This document shows, piece by piece, positions 1-11,863 of a stretch of 64,000 nucleotides of DNA. The notes under the pieces are model-generated. The model had not been told where the DNA came from. It worked only from the letters and a program-made list of their open reading frames with translations, and searched no databases. This stretch comes from Gautieria morchelliformis. Lineage: Eukaryota; Basidiomycota; Agaricomycetes; Gomphales; Gomphaceae. The DNA lies in the NCBI GenBank assembly GCA_015179125.1, contig WHVA01000232.1:1-64000 (forward strand), in the 5' to 3' direction. The translations under genes and the position numbers were made by a program. Within the stretch, counting starts at the first letter, position 1, and every line of letters starts with the position of its first letter.

Positions 1-167
1 TACTGCCAGCCAGGGACAACACTTGGCACCCGCCATCAACCCTGCACCCTCCTGACCTCCTTGACCCTTGATCGACCCTTGATGCCACCTATTACACGAG
101 TCGCTTGATTTCCGACACTGTTCCGAGAGTGGAAGTCGGAAATTGGAGTGGAACTGGAAAGGCGAAC
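1..167 (-). mobile_element. Ty3/gypsy LTR fragment cut by the window edge
   Basis: The first 167 bases align with the inner part of the 417-bp LTR of the gypsy element at 33563-39665, including the shared stretch GACAACACTTGGCACCCGCC and the start of the GGAA-rich tract. Homology stops inside the LTR at GGCGAAC, so the 3' part is lost and the rest lies outside the window. The sense strand is taken as minus because the full element codes on minus when its LTR is in this orientation. Confidence 0.8.
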
Positions 168-290
168 CCTACCTGAACCTCTTCCAACTTCTGACCTCCA
201 ATACCTGAAATACTTAGGATGATAGTACATTGGGGGCACAACACATGTTGAAGCCACTGTCTTTTTAGATCCAAACTCTGGGAGTCACAG
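168..290 (+). repeat. 3' end relic of a second LTR family
   Basis: The stretch around 200-271 resembles the last part of the solo LTR at 10424-11078 (shared words such as TAGGATGATAGT and CATTGGGGGC). The same relic lies downstream of NLR copy B at about 24430-24510, so it predates the NLR segmental duplication. Confidence 0.6.
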
Positions 291-655
291 AAAGCCCTTT
301 CAATGTATGTACAATATGCCAGAAGTTAAATTACTATAATAGCAGGAGATGCAATATATGTGTGTCAATGAGTATTTACACTGTCAAACTTATGGGGCCT
401 TTCTGCACTGGATCCATGAAGTCCCATGCTCAAACTGGCTGAGATCAAGCTTTGTGCGCCCCTTCGCGATGACGGCAGTATTTGCTGGCCAGCACAAACC
501 AGACTGAGACCAGGGTGGGACCCAGAATAAAAGTTCTGAGGATGAGTTGAGAATCCAGCTATTTTCTAGCCGTGAGTCATGTCGAAACCAAGGCCCTGTG
601 GCTGTACAAATGATATTAGGAGACGTCATCATGTACTAACAGATAAAAATAACAG
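291..655. other. Downstream flank of NLR copy A, no gene seen
   Basis: The sequence is shared with copy B (24525-24892). Short open frames are present on minus, but none resembles a known family. It probably holds the 3' untranslated region of the NLR gene. Confidence 0.5.
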
Positions 656-3600
656 CTACTGACTAGCCTGACCTGCAAATGGTGCTGAAATGGCCTCCCC
701 GGTGTCTGCATTCCACACACGGATCGTCAGGTCACCAGACCCGGAGACGATGCGCTTGCCGTGGTGCGAAAACGCCACCGACGTGACCGACTCGGTGTGG
801 CCTTCGAATGGTGCTGAAATGGCCTCCCCGGTGTCTGCATTCCACACACGGATCGTCTTGTCAATAGACCCGGAGATGATGCGCTTGCCGTCGTGCGAGA
901 ACACTACCGATGTGACCGACTCGGTGTGGCCTTCGAATGGTGCTGAAATAGCCTCCCCGGTGTCTGCATTCCACACACGGATCGTCTTGTCAATAGACCC
1001 GGAGATGATGCGCTTGCCGTCGTGCGAGAACACTACCGATGTGACGGAGCCGGTGTGGCCTTCGAACGGTGCTGAAATGGCCTCCCCGGTGTCTGCATTC
1101 CACACACGGATCGTCTTGTCAATAGACCCGGAGATGATGCGCTTGCCGTCGTGCGAGAACACTACCGATGTGACGGAGCCGGTGTGGCCTTCGAACGGTG
1201 CTGAAATGGCCTCCCCGGTGTCTGCATTCCACACACGGATCGTCTTGTCACGAGACCCGGAGACGATGCGCTTGCCGTCGTGCGAGAACATCACCGACGT
1301 GACCCAGTGAGTGTGGCCTTCAAATGGTGCTGAAATGGCCTCCCCGGTGTCTGCATTCCACACACGGATCGTCAGGTCACCAGACCCGGAGACGATGCGC
1401 TTGCCGTGGTGCGAAAACGCCACCGACGTGACCGACTCGGTGTGGCCTTCGAATGGTGCTGAAATGGCCTCCCCGGTGTCTGCATTCCACACACGGATCG
1501 TCTTGTCAATAGACCCGGAGATGATGCGCTTGCCGTCGTGCGAGAACACTACCGATGTGACCGACTCGGTGTGGCCTTCGAATGGTGCTGAAATGGCCTC
1601 CCCGGTGTCTGCATTCCACACACGGATCGTCTTGTCAATAGACCCGGAGATGATGCGCTTGCCGTCGTGCGAGAACACTACCGATGTGACCGACTCGGTG
1701 TGGCCTTCGAATGGTGCTGAAATGGCCTCCCCGGTGTCTGCATTCCACACACGGATCGTCTTGTCAATAGACCCGGAGATGATGCGCTTGCCGTCGTGCG
1801 AGAACGCCACTGACGTGACCCAGTGGGTGTGGCCTTCGAATGGTGCTGAAATGGCCCCCCCGGTGTCTGCATTCCACATACGGATCGTCTTGTCACCAGA
1901 CCCGGAGACGAGGCACTTGCCGTCGTGCGAGAACGCCACCGACGTGACCCAGTCGGTGTGGCCTTCGAACGGTGCTGAAATGGCCTCCCCGGTGTCTGCA
2001 TTCCACACACGGATCGTCTTGTCACGAGACCCGGAGATGATGCGCTTGCCGTCGTGCGAGAACACTACCGATGTGACGGAGCCGGTGTGGCCTTCGAACG
2101 GTGCTGAAATGGCCTCCCCGGTGTCTGCATTCCACACACGGATCGTCTTGTCACGAGACCCGGAGACGATGCGCTTGCCGTCGTGCGAGAACGCCACTGA
2201 CATGACCGAGCCGGTGTGGCCTTCGAATGGTGCTGAAATGGCCTCCCCGGTGTCTGCATTCCACACACGGATCGTCTTGTCATGAGACCCGGAGACGATG
2301 CGCTTGCCGTCGTGCGAGAACGCCACCGACGTGACCCAGTCGGTGTGGCCTTCGAATGGTGCTGAAATGGCCTCCCCGGTGTCTGCATTCCACACACGGA
2401 TCGTCTTGTCATGACACCCGGAGACGATGCGCTTGCCGTCGTGCGAGAACGCCACCGACCTGACCCCGCCGGTGTGGCCTACCAGAACGGTTTGAATACG
2501 TGGCCACGTCGTCGCTTTCCCAGTCTCGACTCGTAGTAGTCGCGGGAATCGTGGGAGGTAAGTCTCGCACAGTTTCGACCTTTCAGGTGCAAACGGGAGT
2601 GCCGACAAATAAAGATGGGAGGCACTCTGGGAGATTACACTCCCAAACGTACGTACAAAATTGAGGGTATCCGTTGCCAATGATGCAATGTCCTCATCCT
2701 GAAGTTCATTAGACTCACGTCGGAGATCGTAACAACTCGGGCACTCACCTGACTCCAGTCCATTATTGACAAGAGCGCTGCTGAAGCATCGGGTACCTGC
2801 TTGATCAGACTCAAAACTTCCAGCCAGTAGAGTAGCTTAGTCTCGAAGAACTCTTTGACCTTTGCACCTATATCCGGCGCAAACCTGGTGTCGCGAACAT
2901 GGTCCGCCCAAAAGCGGCAAGAGTAGGAAAGTTGTGAGGATATATACCTGTCGGTCCGTATCGCCAAGTCGACAAAGTCGTCGTTACGCAGATGTGATGT
3001 TTCAAGCTGACAAATGTTGAAACGAAGTTCATCCTTCATCACGCGCAAGCATGAGAGTGCAAGATTATCATGGTGTGAAGATGTATCAGATGTATCGATG
3101 TAGAATGCTTTACTTCGGTTTTGATCTGTCAAGAAGTCACGAAAAGACGTGTGCAGCAGAGTGATTGTGCCAGATTCGTGAGAAGGATGGCTCAGCAGAG
3201 CACCCATAGGTCCAACGATATGTTGAACCTCGGTACCCGAGTTGTCTTCCTTGCACAATTTCTGCAGGGCAGACATCGAGAGCGGTTCTTTGGCAGTCAG
3301 GATGCAGTGCATCACCAAGCAAAAGCGATCCTTGACATCGTCCGTCAATTCATCGTCTTCACCGAATATCTGCTTGAGGATACCGAGATACAGGTTATCC
3401 ATTCCACGGAGGTTCTTGACCAAAAGTGTTTGCAATTGCTGAACAGGATCCCGACCACCCTTCCCATCTCCTTGGACAAATCGACAAGCCGTGGATGCCC
3501 ATTGAAAGTGACCCTCAGATTTCTCGACTAATAATCGACACCAGACATCGTTGGGCCATTCGCACTCGAGGGCAATAATGTCGTTACCTAGTTCATCTTT

Positions 3601-5619
3601 CACAAAGCGGGTGATGTCACCGGCAGGGTTCGGGTCAATATCCTTTAGCGACCTGGAAAGCACGTGCTTCTTCCCGAGAAGGGCCCCCTGGACGTCTTTT
3701 TCGGCACGGGAGGTGATGAGAACGCGGAAGTTAGGCGGCAGTTCTGCAGCTTCGTTAGCTAGGACAGACAAGAGATCTTTGCGAGATTTCTGGTCTCCGC
3801 TCTCATCCAATGCATCAATAACTATCACCGTCGGTCCAACGGTGGTTAGGTCCTGGGCGGGTTCTAGAATGAACCTCTTGAACTGCACACGAGGCGCGGA
3901 TGTGGTCCGAAGCTCTCGCTTCTCCCGAACCACTCTCAATAACGATGCTCTGCGTGCTCGATCCAGATCGGCTAGACCACGAGCAATTGTGCTGAACACA
4001 TATTTTGGGGAGCGTTCTGCCTGAAGAGCGCGGTCAAAACAATACGACGATCCGAGACGTTTGAGCCCTTCAAATCGTCGAGCGACTTCATGCGCAATCG
4101 CAGATTTGCCGGCACCGGCAACATCGTTCAATAAAAATATCCGGGGGGTGTCGTCGCTATCCTCGTTGGCCCAATTGCAGATCTCTTCAATAACTTTCTC
4201 GCGAGTACCCGGCAGGCAGCCCTTTTCAGGATTGCAACCAGCTCCCTTTGTGTAGACCATGTCATCAAGCAGAACTTCCTCGGCTGGTTGGAAGGTGTAT
4301 TAGCCTCCGGAAAGACCCAAAGTCAGAAAACTCACATATGTCGCCGACGACATCCATAACACGTAGTATAGTGACTTCAACACGTCGTACAGTGATTTCA
4401 GTATGAATCACGGCATGTTGTTCTAAATCCAGCTTCAGTGTATTGAAAGATTCCTGGTATTCTGTGACCTTGCTGTCGACATCCGAGACTAGATTCTTCG
4501 CGGCTCTTTTCCCTGAACAAACATCATTAGCCATGGCCACCTGACACAATGGGTCCAACATACAGAAGTCCTTGATTTTGCCATAGTCACGGATAAAGTA
4601 ACCGCACTCTACCGTCAGATTCGTCAAGGATATGATAATTTGCCTTTGCGATTCAATTTTCTTTAACGGCTCCGCCAAGTGGACGAACGCATAGGTGTCT
4701 CTAATAACCTTCACCAGCTCATTGATCCTATCATCCCGGTCATTCTGAGCAATGATCGTCTGCCCAGATGTCAGATATGTCTATCAAGCTGGTGCATTTG
4801 ATAGACCTACCTTGTGCGCAATAGACAGGATAGACCATGCCATCTTTGCGTAAGGATGGACCTAGAATCAAGCAAACCGTGTGTGTACATGAGATGACCT
4901 TGGAGACCGCTGGCGTTTGAACCATACCTCGGCGATCCCATCCACGATCTCTGTAAACAGCCTGATCTTTTCCAGGAGTGGAACCCAAGCCGCCGATATT
5001 GTTTCGAGGGTATTGACGGTGGAAGTGGCGGCATCGGCCCCGGGCCCTCCAATAACAAATGGGGACGGCACCGGGTTCATCTTATCGACGTCTTCCGTTC
5101 CCCTAACTGCCTCGTCCAACTGGGTGCCCCGCGCCTCGTCGGATGTCGCGAAAGACGAAATGGTGAACTCTAGGACAGTCTGAACCTCATGCGTCCTCCC
5201 TGCCTTATCTGATTTGTGCAGTTTGCGAGCAACGGCTGCTGTGTTCGATGATTACGCATGCATTCCGTCGATGAGCGAAAAGGACTGACCTCCAGTTGCT
5301 CCTTCTGCAAGCAGAAACTCAATGCTTTCCTTCGTACTGCCTATGAAACCATCAGGTCCGATGGTATGATGCCCATATACTTCAATTTCCAACACAGAAG
5401 ACCGAGTCAAGTTGAAGCTGTGGATGGATTTAAGATCACATTGAGACACTAACGCTGGAATTCACGCACAAATAGAATGGCTCATTCCACGAGGCAGCAT
5501 TTCCTCTCGCAGAAAACGTAGTCTTCTGGGGGGGTCCTTATCGACGACGAGTTTCACGAAGAACTGACTAGGACGCTTTCCGAGCAGTGAGACATTGGGA
5601 AGGTGATCGCATTTCAGGC
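656..5619 (-). CDS. C2-NACHT-WD40 NLR-like protein, copy A
   Basis: Multi-exon minus-strand gene for a STAND NTPase of the fungal NLR type, expected in the cytoplasm and linked in such families to non-self recognition and cell death. Proposed exons: 5470-5619, 5290-5417, 5238-4928, 4861-4811, 4759-4336, 4283-2749, 2698-656. Introns are 50-66 bp with consistent phases. Order: C2 domain (SWNEPF, VLEIEVYG), helical linker (IIAQNDRDDRI), NACHT with Walker A AGAGKS and Walker B TVIVIDALDES, then 14 WD40 repeats. NACHT and WD40 frames look like separate ORFs, but the 50-bp intron 2699-2748 joins DWSQ to DEDIASLATD in frame. The C7 tract near 5530 shifts the frame inside the C2 domain, so this copy may be broken there. 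The 5' end and start codon were not resolved; about 1,500 residues are covered. Confidence 0.85.
675..2476 (-). repeat. 14 x 129-bp WD40 repeat array, copy A
   Basis: Fourteen in-frame 43-residue repeats follow the pattern GHTxxVTSV-F-SHDGKRI-SGSxD-TIRVWNAD. Most are near-identical in DNA. Differences concentrate at the two residues after GHT, at the residue after SGS, and at the A/V/M before F. Repeats 8-9 are repeated as 13-14 (the SHHG and SGDLT variants), which indicates recent block duplication. The frame on the opposite strand is open only as a shadow of the repeat. Confidence 0.95.
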
Positions 5620-6371
5620 CTGTTGTCGATGGCCAAGAGTCAGTGTACAATAGATAGCACAAACGAGAGTCTTTCCAGCCACTTTAATTCCTGCAGGAAT
5701 ACTTCGGGGTGGAGTGAACAGTTGTCTCTAGAGAAGCGATACTGGGCTTACGGTGCTGTCACAGTGCCCTCAACGTTGTTCATCGTCCGCAGTGTTCGAG
5801 GTGGGTGGTAGACGGAGAAAGACGACGTGAGGCGCCGCACGGCACTGCGTACCTGTCATCGAATCAAATCGACTTCGGACCCACGTGTTCCCGGCGTCAA
5901 TTCGAAGCGCCCGTCGATGAGGTACTCGGCCCTCCTCGTAAGTACAGCTGGTCCATCTCAGAGGCAACAGTGCATATCATGTCGTGCCTGGCAGTGAGTG
6001 AGGCCTGGGCACGTGGACCCATTGTCGCACACAACATGTGCATCGGGGTCTATCCCGCTCTCATATGAGGTCACACGGTCACACCTGCAGCTTGTCCCCA
6101 CTCCCAAAGCAGCACTACCAGATCTCCAATGCGGCACTTGTCCCTCCAGTCCATGTCCATCTTCCCTCCCAACTTTGCAAGACCCTCCAATGTCCTACGG
6201 TTCCTTTGTACAGTGACCGTACTCCCCGGGGACTCCTCCAAATATTGTCAAGCCCTCGTCCAACGCCATCCACTTCCGAACCCTCCCGTACCAAACCGCC
6301 CGCAGATGGTTCACCCTTCGTCCCCCGCCAACGTGTCCCTCTATGATCCCGCAAGCAGCTGTCTTTACGGG
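5620..6371. other. Upstream region of NLR copy A
   Basis: No confident gene. The sequence to 6257 is shared with copy B and probably holds the first exon, 5' UTR and promoter of the NLR gene. Near 5660 copy A lacks 2 bases relative to copy B, in the stretch that would be the exon before the LKC part of the C2 domain. From 6258 to 6371 the sequence is unique and ends in the 8-bp duplication TTTACGGG. Confidence 0.5.
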
Positions 6372-6469
6372 GGGTAACCGCCAGACGCCCGCGGTATCAA
6401 ATGTATACAGCCCGCTGTAAAATACATGTCCAGCCCGTTGTAAATACGTGTATAGCCAGGCTGTATATA

Positions 6470-7540
6470 CAAATATATGGTTCACGTGCACCGTACGCCC
6501 TCTGCACCTACTGCACGTACGGTACACGTGCACCGTCCCCCCGTATGCAAGCACGGTGCACGCGCACCGTGCACCCTCCCGACGTACGGTGCGCTCGAAC
6601 CATACGCCCTCTCCACTCTCCACGTGCGGTTCACGTCCACCGTCCTGGCATGCACGTACGGTGCCCGTGCACCGTCCTGCCGTACGCAGGTACGGTTCGC
6701 GTCCACCGTCCGCAGTACGCACGTACGATGCACGGGAACCGCACGTACGAACGGGGCACGGGAACCGACCGCCCCCTGTGCATGCACGTACGGTTCACAT
6801 CCACCGTCCGCCACCTCCACGTACGGTGCACGTGCACCATCCCGCCGCATGCACGTACGGTTCGTGTGCACCGTCCGCTGTACGCACGTACGGTGCACAC
6901 GCACCGTCCCGCCGCATGCACGTAGTGTTCACATCCACCGTCCGCCATCTCCACGTACGGTGCACGTGCACCATCCCGCCGCATGCACGTACGGTTCGTG
7001 TGCACCGTCCGCTGTACGCACGTACGGTGCACGTGCACCGTCCCGGCGCATGCACGTACGGTTCACATCCACCGTCCGCCATCTCCACGTACGGTTCGTG
7101 TGCACCGTCCGCCATCTCCACGTACGGTGCACGGGCACCATCCCGCCGCATGCACGTACGGTTCGCGTGCACCATCCGCTGTACGCACGTGGACGGTGAA
7201 CAGGAACCGCACCCACGGACGGTGCACAGGAGCCGTGCACGGTGAATGCACGTACGGCTCACATGCACCGTCCGCCCTCTGCATGTCCGGTTCACGTGCA
7301 CGTGCGCCAGTAGCCGTCTCTGCGCGAAATTTGGTTGTTCAGAACGAGATCAGCAAAAGATGGAGTATAGCAGGTACCATCCTCTCCATTCACGGACGGT
7401 GAAGGGTGTACAGCAACCGTAAGCCCTCTCCCCGGACGGTTCACGTGGACGGTCCGCCCTCTGTACGTCCGGCGCACAGGAACCGTACACCACCGTCGCC
7501 ACGTACGGTTCACGCGCGCCACAAGCCGTCTCTGCGGGTA
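6470..7540. repeat. Palindromic GC-rich minisatellite, left arm
   Basis: Imperfect repeats built from CACGTACGG, GTGCACCGTCC and spacers such as CGCCGCATG. The word ACGGTGCACGTGCACCGT is a perfect 18-bp palindrome. Most reading frames on both strands lack stops, which produces long but meaningless ORFs with HVR/TVH-type repeats. Dense self-complementarity predicts many small hairpins. Confidence 0.9.
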
Positions 7541-8064
7541 ATTCAGTTAAGGTCTCCAAAAGGTGGAGTATAGCACGCACCATCCTTTCCACTCTCGAAT
7601 GCTGAAGGGTGCACAACATATGGAGCTACTCCACAGCTGTCATCCATGTCCCTCAAGTGAGTTGGCCGAGCTTGGCCTCACATCCAGCCGGATGGCGGTG
7701 AAAGTTGTCGTGGGAGAAGCAACAAGCATGCAACCGCGCGTCGTGGGCACGTCACGTGACGAGTATGCAACGCACGTCGTGGACATGTCACGTGACACCA
7801 TGGAACCAAGCAACAATGCCTGCAACGGGTCGCGGGCACGTCACTTGAATACATACAGACTGATCCAACTGGTCATAAACTGCCGCTCCCAATAATCTCC
7901 CTATGACTCCTGATTCATAAGGAAAGAAAGGCCCTGGTGCAGGTTACAACATTCTGCATGCAGGCATTCAGATTGTAAGGAATGAGAGAACTGTGGCAGG
8001 TTCACATGGATGCAATAGGGCAGTATAGGGGTGCTGTTCTCCTATGGCTTGTACATAAACACTA
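7541..8064. other. Non-minisatellite part of left arm
   Basis: This stretch is mirrored at about 13267-13800. It holds repeated CACGTCACGTGAC-like words (7745-7800) and the word GTAAGGAATGAGAGAAC, which is related to the tandem repeat at 11818-12115. No gene is recognised. Confidence 0.6.
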
Positions 8065-8150
8065 TTACATGCTAGCTGAGATGGCCATTCTTTGTCTTTT
8101 CAGACGGTTCCATACAGAAATGAAGACATGGGTGTATATGTGGTTCAGAT
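8065..8150 (-). pseudogene. KDZ transposase C-terminal end, inverted copy
   Basis: The minus frame encodes a peptide ending in IYTHVFISVWNRLKRQRM, which matches the extreme C-terminus of the transposase fragment on plus at 12993-13266. It is part of the inverted arm and not a separate gene. The stop codon at 8065 is equivalent to the stop at 13264-13266. Confidence 0.6.
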
Positions 8151-9704
8151 TTGGTGTCATGGGGCACACCTGGATACGAGGGGCAGATGCAGATGGGCGG
8201 TTGTGTGTAAAAATACCCAGTCTGCATGAGCATGAGATCTGGTCAGGATTGAAGCACCAATGGGTCAGTGTGGTGAACACACCTCTTGCCAATCTGCGGG
8301 CATGTGTCAAGATTGGTTTTTAGGCGTTAATATCGTGTATTAGTGAACACAACGAATGCCTGAATAACTTGTGCGAATAAGTATGCCGTTCGGTGAATAA
8401 GTGAACCGATGAATGTTCACGAAACAAAAGGGTTGCCCGAAAGGGGCTCACCCTATCTACAGTCGTAGCGAAATAGCTCGCGGCACTTGACGACACAACG
8501 TGCAAGATATCGCGGAAGGGCTGTCTAAGTTTCGACGGTCCCTTCGCTGGCGAAGGTGCTCCTTTGGAGCCCTTCGCCAACAGCACAGAAAGTAGTTTGA
8601 AGGCTAAGGTAACGAAGGCGAAGTATGAGAACTCACCAGTGATGCTTAAGTCCTTGGCTGGTCGAAGATAGAAATCTTCAAGGAGAGGCTCAAGACAATG
8701 ATCACAGTGAGGTCAAGTTTGCACAAGATGGACCACTTATGATAATTGAACTGGGGAATATACATGCGAATGTAAACTACTTATATCGAATGCTCGTACG
8801 GTATCATCGAATAGAAAAGAGACCGTCACGAGTCAGGGTTAGATAGGGGTGCGCAGTCATGATACTAAGGAGATGGAATAAACATACAATAGAGTGAGGG
8901 AGGGGTGCAAATATGAAACGACGGAGAGTAAAGGTGGCGAAGGTACTTATGTACGAAACCATGTCTTGGGGCCCGCATACATGTCACCCTGCACGGACTC
9001 TTCGTTCACTGGGTCGATCCCACATGACCTTCTGAGGGAAAGCTCCGCGAACATACTTTGGCCATACGAAAACCCAAAGGGGTTGGATTTAAGATGATGA
9101 TGGGGTTAGTGATGAATCATCACGGGTACCGATCGTATTTGATGGTGTGCCTTTGTTGGCGAAATGTGCGAGCAGTGAATAGCGGTTCGGCGAAATGCGG
9201 CAAAGGGTGAACGGAGAGAACATAGAGGAGGCGTGGCCGAAGGGAGGGGCGAAGCCAAGCGAACATGGAGGAGGAGTAGCGAACGAGGGAATGGGGGTAA
9301 CAAGGTGCAGGAAATACATAGGTCATGGCAATCCGATTGTCAGAACACCATTGAAGATGGCCGAGCAGAGGAGGTGGTAGGCCCAACAATGACTGCTAAG
9401 TTAGTCCGAAGACGTCGATCGCTTGTTGACGGCATAACCATGGTCATTGTCGCGAACAGCGAGAATTGGTTGCCGAACATGACAATGGCGATCGGAACGA
9501 ACACGGAGATGGGGTGACAAATGGTAAGACAGAGCACCTGAATATGAGAAATAGACGCGTCATGACAGCATGGTCCCCCACACTACATCTGACAGGCTCG
9601 AGCTGCATTCAAGCAGGCAGTCAAGTATCTGACGGGCTCGACCCAGGAGCCATTTGATGACATCAATGACTGTCAGTGGGTATGGGTCATGATGCATGGC
9701 ATAA
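8151..9704. other. Spacer of giant element, unrecognised
   Basis: No gene is recognised. It holds GTGAATAAGTGAAC-type words (8370-8400), a GGCGAAGG-rich stretch around 8540-8610 and a purine-rich segment (8880-9520) with short ORFs lacking family features. The composition differs from both arms, so further old insertions are possible. Confidence 0.4.
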
Positions 9705-9929
9705 TAGGGCTGATCACAGTAGAGGATTTGGCTAGGATTTGATGAGGATTTGGCGGAGGATTTCGATCTTTTTAGAACACCCGACAATGCCCCGAAATCG
9801 TGATTTAACTGTGATTAGCCTGTTTTGAAACTGGATTTGAGAGGATTTGAGAACGCTGGTGCCAGACACGGCAGGGTGGCTCTCTCGCCGGTCTGTCAGC
9901 CAAAGGTAGGTTCTGCGCTATAATGTATC

Positions 9930-10140
9930 CCTAAAAAATACAAAGTAACATATGTGAAAGCATTAATTTACCTTTAGGTGTCCTCTTAAAATAACAAATA
10001 ACATAGATCAAGAGAAACTCAAAATTATATAAAAATATAGAAGAGAAACACTGAAGAATAACAAAAAAAGATGGAACTATGCATTTTTTAGAGTTTTTAC
10101 TCAATTGACCAGATTCAAAGGATTGCACAGGTGTCATAAC
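9930..10140. other. AT-rich core of the foldback element
   Basis: A markedly AT-rich stretch containing many A/T homopolymers and no gene, in contrast to its GC-balanced surroundings. Confidence 0.5.
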
Positions 10141-10316
10141 TGGTTGGCGGCATGGCCTTGGACCAGGCCACTAGACTGTAGTGGCGGTATGGAGTCACTT
10201 TAGCGAGTACTTCAGTTTCCGGTTTACTTTCTGCAGGCACAAAGGGAGATCCCGACAGACTAGTTTAGGGCCCACGACGGTGCCGGCCAAAATCCAAATC
10301 CAAATCGCGCACAAAT

Positions 10317-10345
10317 CTCAAATCACCTCCTGGAGGTGATTTGAG
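10317..10345. repeat. Perfect 14-bp-arm palindrome
   Basis: CTCAAATCACCTCC, one T, then the exact reverse complement GGAGGTGATTTGAG. It lies in the right subterminal part of the foldback element among GGATTTG words. Confidence 0.9.
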
Positions 10346-10423
10346 GATTTGGATGGATTTGGCCTCCAAATCCATTTCTCAAATCCCCATCAAATCCCCT
10401 CCAAATCCTCTACTGTGATCAGC

Positions 10424-11078
10424 TGTCACGACTGTTCATTTCCGACTTCCGACCTTCAGTTCCGCAACACTTTCCACCCCTCCGATATTTCTGACATTCC
10501 ACCCATTGTTCTATTCCCTTGTTCTTTCGACTCTATTACTCGGACACTCTGGACCCGCCTCATCGTTCATCAAGATCGTATATCCAGTCACCCTTGTAGT
10601 TCGTTGTCAGGTATGTTTTCCCGACCCCTTGTTCTTTGCCATTGTTTTACCTTACCCTGAACCCCCCTTGTAGTCCCATTGTTCCCAATTAGTTAGTTCC
10701 CACGCATTGTCTACTCGACTTCCGCTTCCCCCGGAATTTGCTTAGCATTACCCTATTACCTGTTGTCTCAGCTCTTTGTATAAAAAGCCTGTCATGTATG
10801 TCCGTTATTCTGCAATCAGATAATCACCTTCGATACTTGATTTCCTTCACTCCATCTCCTGTTCTTAGCACAGCGAGTCTAGCAAGACCTCAGTCTCTCA
10901 GCCTTCCATCTTCTGCCTCAATTCCGCCTCAAGTTCCGACGGGTCTTCAATTCAGTACATTCTGCCTTCCGACCCATTTCCGAAATACCTAGGATGATAG
11001 TTCATTGGGGGCGCAACCTACAAGTTGAAGCCGCTGTCCTTTCCAGTTCCGACTTAGCGGAAATCTTGATACGTAACA
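10424..11078 (+). mobile_element. Solo LTR (second family) with TCAGC target duplication
   Basis: A 655-bp LTR beginning TGTCACGAC and ending ATACGTAACA. It is flanked on both sides by TCAGC (10419-10423 and 11079-11083), an exact 5-bp target duplication. A TATA box, TATAAAAAG, lies at 10779-10787. No internal retroelement sequence is present, so it is a solo LTR. Related 3' ends occur downstream of both NLR copies. Confidence 0.92.
10779..10787 (+). promoter_or_regulatory. TATA box in solo LTR
   Basis: TATAAAAAG lies about 355 bp into the LTR, where a U3/R promoter is expected. Confidence 0.6.
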
Positions 11079-11284
11079 TCAGCCCTAATGCTCAACAAGA
11101 TAGTAGACACATGGCACTGATACCAATTGGGTGCATGTGGTTTCATTAAGTGAGGTGATGAAGCGAAGGAGGTCTGCCTGAGCAGGCCGGGTTATGACTT
11201 GGAGCACAGATTCCTCGGCGCAAATCTGGGGCAGACATATGAGCCCCAGGAAGAAGAAGACATGAACAGGTGGGGGAGGGTAAG

Positions 11285-11863
11285 CTATCCCTGTGTGAAG
11301 AACACTGTAATGGGAAGCACATTGGTGAAGGCCACATTGGCCGGTTCGGGCCTGGGGTGCACTTCTGGCCCGCTGACCCCAAAGCCGACATGGAACAGGG
11401 CCCCAAGTGCAGGACTCAGTTCTGCAAGCCCTGATTCAATCATGGGCAGTGAGTCTGCAAGGGTTTCATTGAGGTGCACGTGTTCCAGAGCACGTGGGCC
11501 CAAACCAAGGGGGGCCGAGTGCACATTGGCCAGGGGGGATTGCATGCCCCCTCGGAGTTCAATGAAACGCCTCAGGGCACTGCGGACTCGGCGTCTCTGA
11601 CAGGGTGTAGGCACTCGTATACTCATCAAGGAGGTCGTGACTGACAAGGATGCGGTTGTTGAAGCTGAAGAGGCCAAGGTCCCAAGCATCGGGCCCAATA
11701 TGGTGCCGGGCTTGCGGTGGGCAGGCAGGGCAGGCCTGAACCTCAAGCCAGGATATGTAGCCAGGAAGACACTGGGAGTGTAATTAAGAAGTATAATTAA
11801 GTTTTGACTATTCCCAGGTGAAGGAATGAAAGAACCTAGTTCTGGTTGTGACACATGTCTCAA
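11285..11863 (-). other. Unrecognised 192-codon open frame
   Basis: Open minus frame without a recognisable domain; it contains an R/L-rich stretch (RRVRSALRRFIEL) and a hydrophobic C-terminal half. Being inside the giant element, it could be an internal exon of a transposon gene or chance. Its C-terminal part overlaps GC-rich sequence with other open frames, which weakens the case. Confidence 0.15.

Larger units (their letters stand above)
168..6257 (-). repeat. Segmental duplication, copy A
   Basis: This block is repeated in the same orientation at about 24390-30551. It covers the 3' LTR relic, about 350 bp of downstream non-coding sequence, the whole C2-NACHT-WD40 gene and about 640 bp of upstream sequence. 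Over the NACHT exons the offset is exactly 24237 bp with only scattered substitutions. Small indels appear further upstream, for example a 6-bp in-frame deletion in copy B. Homology ends at AGCCCTC, position 6257 here and 30551 in copy B. Confidence 0.9.
6372..8141. repeat. Left inverted arm of the giant element
   Basis: This arm is the reverse complement of 13191-15061. It contains a TGTA-CAGCCC segment, the palindromic minisatellite (about 6470-7540), a low-repeat stretch (7560-7900) and the antisense end of a KDZ transposase. The arms differ by scattered substitutions and in number and order of minisatellite units. Confidence 0.85.
9705..11087. mobile_element. Foldback/MITE-like element interrupted by a solo LTR
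   Basis: The word CTGATCACAGTAGAGGATTT near 9710 recurs inverted at 10402-10422. If the solo LTR 10424-11078 and one copy of its target duplication are removed, the inverted match extends outward to TAGGGC (right end at 11087). Subterminal GGATTTG words recur on both sides. No coding sequence was seen. No clean target duplication of this element was found. Confidence 0.55.

Noticed and set aside
690..2285. Long plus-strand open frames across the WD40 arrays (also 25032-26522)
   Set aside because: They are antisense shadows of a 129-bp repeat that happens to lack stops; the minus frame has the WD40 signature.
675..2476. CRISPR-like regular repeats
   Set aside because: The 129-bp period is continuous coding WD40 sequence without spacers, in a eukaryote.
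2635..2680. NACHT and WD40 frames as two separate genes or a frameshift
   Set aside because: A 50-bp intron with GTGAGT donor and AG acceptor (2699-2748) joins them in phase, giving the conserved DEDIASL sequence.
6401..7402. Several ORFs of 130-265 codons on both strands (also 13801-14994)
   Set aside because: Nearly all frames are open in the palindromic minisatellite; the predicted peptides are low-complexity translations of the repeat.
9697..11095. 8-bp hAT duplication for the foldback element
   Set aside because: The flanks TGGCATAA and ATGCTCAA do not match.
11285..11863. A genuine 192-residue gene
   Set aside because: No domain, overlap with other open frames in GC-rich sequence, and location within a transposon; kept only as an unassigned frame.
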